This document shows positions 60,798 to 64,000 of a stretch of DNA of 64,000 bases, one piece after another. Location of the stretch: the NCBI GenBank assembly GCA_029204225.1, contig CM055109.1, positions 46,498,966-46,562,965 on the forward strand, read 5' to 3'. This stretch comes from Diphasiastrum complanatum. Lineage: Eukaryota > Streptophyta > Lycopodiopsida > Lycopodiales > Lycopodiaceae. Under the pieces are notes generated by a model that searched no databases, was not told the origin of the DNA, and saw nothing but the letters and a program-made list of their open reading frames with translations. Numbering within the stretch: the first letter of the stretch is position 1; every line of letters begins with the position of its first letter. A program made the position numbers and the translations under genes.

Positions 60798-61423
60798 CTA
60801 GTGGAGCTAATCTAAAAATTCTATAATTTTACAGACTGTTTCTTTTCTAGCACAATGCGTTCCCAGAAAAGGAGTCGTTTCTCTATTATTATCCGGCAGC
60901 AGCAGCAGGAGCAAAAAAGACGCATAGCTAGAAATAAACAAAAGCAGTTCTATTCTATTCTATTGGGTGGCGAGTGGCTTCAAATAGGCATAAACTTTTC
61001 CCATTCATGCATGCCGAACACTTCTTAATTTAGGACTAGGTGCACTCTAATATGATGTGTCTTACTTGTTGGAATTGTTTTCCTTATCAATATTTTGCAT
61101 GAAAACACAGGTTGGTGTTTCATGCACACGCTGGTGTGTAGAGGATCTGGTGAATGCTCTCTTAACAAGCAAAAGATGGGTTGCTTTATAAGAACGTCAC
61201 TAATAATAGCTTATCATCTTGTGCATGAGTAATCCAATTTTTTATCTTTTAACAAAGGAAATGGTGGCACCTCACCGGGAAGAATCTTTGCAAATTTTTT
61301 TGACAAAAATTTCATGCACATTTCGCAGAGCAGAATGTGCATGTAAATTTTTACAAAAAAGATAAAAAATAAAAAATGGGATTACGTTCGGGAAATCCCA
61401 GCTCCTCCGCCCTCGGCCTCAGA

Positions 61424-61442
61424 CCCTTCCGGGACGGAAGGG
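61424..61442. repeat. GC-rich perfect hairpin (8-bp stem)
   Basis: CCCTTCCG, a 3-base loop, then CGGAAGGG, in a GC-rich patch (61380-61470). A similar GC-rich patch follows the poly-G run at 61660-61720. Both may belong to one inserted element. Confidence 0.6.
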
Positions 61443-61632
61443 CCTCGGAGCCGGTCCTTCCCCCCGCTTAACTTTAACAATTTTGGTTGCATTGATCTTA
61501 ATCCATGGGCGTGTTTTTTCAAGGACGGTCTTGTGTTGTGAATTCCAGGACGATCATAAGGTGTTAAGATGCAACGACCATATGGCTCAGATGAGAACGA
61601 AAGCGTTAACGTTGTGTGTGTGTGTGTGGAGT

Positions 61633-61660
61633 GGGGGGGGGGGGGGGGGGGGGGGGGGGG
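61633..61660. repeat. Poly-G run of 28 bases
   Basis: Twenty-eight uninterrupted G residues following a (GT)n tract. Its length may not be exact in the assembly. Confidence 0.85.
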
Positions 61661-61839
61661 CTAGAGCCCTAGGGCAGCCCCCGACCAGCAAGGAAGGCCC
61701 AAGGGCTTCGAGCCTTCCCCTACGTAATGCCATGTGACACTGTTTTTTTTTTTTCGATCGTACGGTACGGACTTACGACCGCACGAGTGGACTAGTTTTT
61801 TTTTTTTCTACATTTACAATGCAAATTTTTTTACATTTG

Positions 61840-61902
61840 TGGTGGAATGTGCATGTGGACAGCCAATGACGGGCTGCCACATAGCACATGCACATTCCAC
61901 CA
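61840..61902. repeat. Perfect 18-bp inverted repeat (hairpin)
   Basis: Arms 61840-61857 and 61885-61902 are exact reverse complements (TGGTGGAATGTGCATGTG on the left) with a 27-nt loop that holds a small inner AGCC/GGCT pair. ATGCACATT...AATGTGCAT near 61314-61343 is a related smaller hairpin. It looks like a MITE core. Confidence 0.75.
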
Positions 61903-62131
61903 TAGAGAGAGGAGAGAGAACGCACATTCTAGAGAGAGAATGACTGATTTTTGAGGAGAGAAAAGGGGATGAACATTCTGCTCCTGGAGGTGGACCCAAA
62001 ACACAAAAGAAACCTGAGCACATGGCATTACGTGGGAGGATCTGTTAACTGGTACGTGGCAGCGATTTGTGATTTTCAAGTTGACATTATACGCATACGC
62101 GGTTAGTTTTACAAAACAAGGCCGGCCCATA

Positions 62132-62197
62132 ACTTATGTGTGGATCATGAGGATGGGATGTCAAACTTATGTGTGGATCATGAGGATGGAATGTCAA
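62132..62197. repeat. 33-bp tandem duplication
   Basis: ACTTATGTGTGGATCATGAG... occurs at 62132 and 62165 with one base difference in 33. The related copy at 28.3 kb has the unit once. Confidence 0.9.
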
Positions 62198-63099
62198 ACA
62201 TCGAGGTTGCTAGGAGTGCTGAACTGGCTAAAATTACGTCTGCACAAAAGGTGTAGTGAAGGATCGCATAGGTCTGTTGAAATGGAAACTTTTGCTGTTG
62301 TGGAAATCAGAAGATGAATTCTTACTTATCAACTAAAATACTATGCCTTTTTTATAGTGCCATGCTTTGAAGATCGATCCTTCAAAGATGTAACAAAAGT
62401 CAATAACTAGTAGTTACTAGTTCACGTGAGTGGCCATAGATGACTGAATATCCAACTAGTTATATTCCTCTGCCTCAATATTCAGCAAGTTTTGTTTGAT
62501 GATGGTCAATACTTTTTTGTACAACAATTGCCTTGCCTCAAATAGCTGTAAATTGTGACCTCGAAAGCTGTTAAATGTGTAATGTGCTTTCCTTCTATTT
62601 TGAGCCCTTTCAGTTGTTGTCTCAAATGCCTTTCGGCCTACTTTGTACAAACATTTTTGGGTTATGAGAAAACATCCTTGTCTATGTTGCCACTTGCCGA
62701 ACCTACACTCGTGTTTCATGGATCAGGATTTGTTCTTGAACCGACTCAGTTTTCAGTCCAAATGTTCTCAAAATATCATAAATTGAGTTCTGATAATGGA
62801 ACTTACTCCCCAATATTGCAACCTTTACTCAAAATATCCTCTTCTTTCTCATGTTTGTTAACACTAGAGTAGTCACAAAATGCACACAAAAATGTGCATT
62901 TCAAGCACTTATTCAAAAAATCATATCTCATAAACTATGATGAATCATATCAAATCCTTTCACATGTGTGTTCTTCATATATACATTTACCGATTAAAAT
63001 TTTGAGACCTTCATTTTAAGCAACTTATATATAATATATGATGTGTCAACCATGTGGGAGTACTAATGAAACTTCGATATTTTCATATATGGGATTACA

Positions 63100-63645
63100 T
63101 TGTTGTGAATTTTACATTCGATTTCTATATGATTACAAAAACATGCCTTTAAAAAAAAATTGAATTTGGAGATCTATAGAAATAGATATGTGCATTCAAA
63201 GTTACCCTTTTAAGTGCTGATAAAAATCACCAAAACTGGAAATATCATATATGAGTGTACAATACCATGATTTTAACAATATTCTTTTGGTTTGTCTACT
63301 TTAAAAAGTACTATATGACCATAGAAACATGTCCCAATTTTTTTCAATTTGGAGTTATGTAGAGATAGATATGTGCATCTAAAGTTACCCATGTCAAGTG
63401 CTTAAAAGTATTGAAAATTATTGAAAGGTGCTAGAAAGTTTCAGCTCTTTTGGAGGTTCTTTTTACAACCCTTTCTTTGGCTGTCTACTTTCAAAAATCC
63501 TTTATGACAATAGAAATATGTCTATAAAAAGATTAAATTTGGAGTCCTATAGAGATATGTACGTGCACTTAAAGTTACCCATGTGAAGTGCTGAAAAGTG
63601 TTGAAAATTGAAGGCTTTTTGGGGCAAATTGCGATCAATAGCGAG
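63100..63645 (+). repeat. Tandem repeat, about 184-bp unit, three diverged copies
   Basis: The landmark GATATGTGCAT...AAAGTTACCC recurs at 63185, 63368 and (GATATGTACGTGCAC) 63554, spaced 183 and 186 bp. The block before it (TATATGAxxAxAGAAACATG, A/T run, AATTTGGAG) also repeats in each unit. Non-coding. Confidence 0.75.
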
Positions 63646-64000
63646 AAAAAAAATTTAAGTCTTCCAATGACACAATGGAGAATCAAGTCTAGTTCCACAT
63701 ACAATTGAAAGATTGAAATTTCAATCATTTGATGGCATGTTATGTCTCATCAAGAAACCAAGGGTTTTATGCGCACTTTTGTGTGCACGCGCATAGAAAT
63801 GTGACTAAAACAACTCTAATGTTAATTTATTGGTTGTTGTAACACAAGTTGAGCACTAATCATTTTCTCTAGGATACTACATTTGTTGAGAAACTTTGAT
63901 TTGGCAGCTGAAACTTCTAAAGATTTTAGAGATTAAAATGTGTTGTCAAGTGCTCCATTTGCAATTGTTATATATGATTCATCTTGTCCAATTCATCCAC
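63646..64000. other. No recognisable feature
   Basis: AT-rich sequence to the end of the window without a readable frame. Confidence 0.5.

Larger units (their letters stand above)
58565..61137 (+). repeat. Segmental duplication, copy 2 (partner at 28630-31196)
   Basis: Same orientation as copy 1 and without its 536-bp insertion and deletions, so it is closer to the ancestral state over the gene it carries. Between 58720 and 59187 it has sequence not found in copy 1. Confidence 0.85.
61540..62850 (+). repeat. Inverted copy of the 31.2-31.95 kb module, split by an insertion
   Basis: GACGATCATAAGGTGTTAAG near 61551 and everything from about 62150 to 62850 match the reverse complement of 31200-31960. 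The 600 bp between about 61590 and 62150 have no counterpart there and include the G run and the 18-bp hairpin. A 33-bp tandem duplication (62132-62164 and 62165-62197) lies at the resumed similarity. Confidence 0.65.

Noticed and set aside
1-64000. CRISPR arrays, operons, tRNA or rRNA genes
   Set aside because: No spaced identical repeats, no bacterial gene layout, and no cloverleaf or rRNA sequence was seen. All evidence points to a plant nuclear genome.

Overview
The window looks like nuclear DNA of a seed plant. It is AT-rich and gene-poor, its introns reach 3.2 kb, and decayed Copia and Gypsy LTR retrotransposons fill much of it. A gymnosperm (conifer type) is my best guess from the low gene density and the age of the repeats; the sequence alone does not prove this. 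I support two clear host genes and one probable third.

Layout. 1-3650: a Copia element whose 5' LTR lies outside the window, with gag, zinc knuckle and protease remains and a probable 3' LTR. 3650-10450: no recognisable gene. 10528-21672 (minus): an eight-exon gene for the alpha subunit of the translocon-associated protein complex (TRAP-alpha/SSR1), rebuilt here with every exon phase agreeing. Its promoter has a TATA box and a consensus ER-stress response element. 22-28 kb: retrotransposon LTR pieces with primer-binding sites, and an A/C-rich repeat present twice. 28.6-31.2 kb: the damaged copy of a segmental duplication. 32-34.6 kb: another LTR fragment, then sequence I cannot assign. 34624-36648 (minus): an intronless carotenoid cleavage dioxygenase of the CCD4 type. 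37-40.3 kb: Copia RT/RNase H and LTR-like repeats on the minus strand. 40331-47700: a Gypsy element (minus) apparently inserted into that Copia; it has gag, protease, RT and RNase H, but a coiled-coil reading frame sits where integrase should be. 49.5-51 kb: a Copia integrase/RT remnant (minus). 51.4-55.9 kb: a second Copia (plus), arranged head to head with the first. 56.5-57.2 kb: an LTR-like block. 58.6-61.1 kb: the better preserved copy of the segmental duplication, with a probable gene for a proline-rich protein. 61.5-62.9 kb: an inverted copy of a module from 31.2-31.95 kb. 63.1-63.65 kb: a tandem repeat of about 184 bp.

The host genes do not form a pathway. TRAP-alpha acts at the ER translocon and the CCD4-type enzyme acts on plastid carotenoids. 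I did not find a clearly new biological system. The best leads are the duplicated ER-stress element upstream of TRAP-alpha, the Gypsy element with a non-integrase 3' reading frame, and a roughly 0.5 kb insertion with a 9-bp target duplication whose empty site survives 30 kb away.
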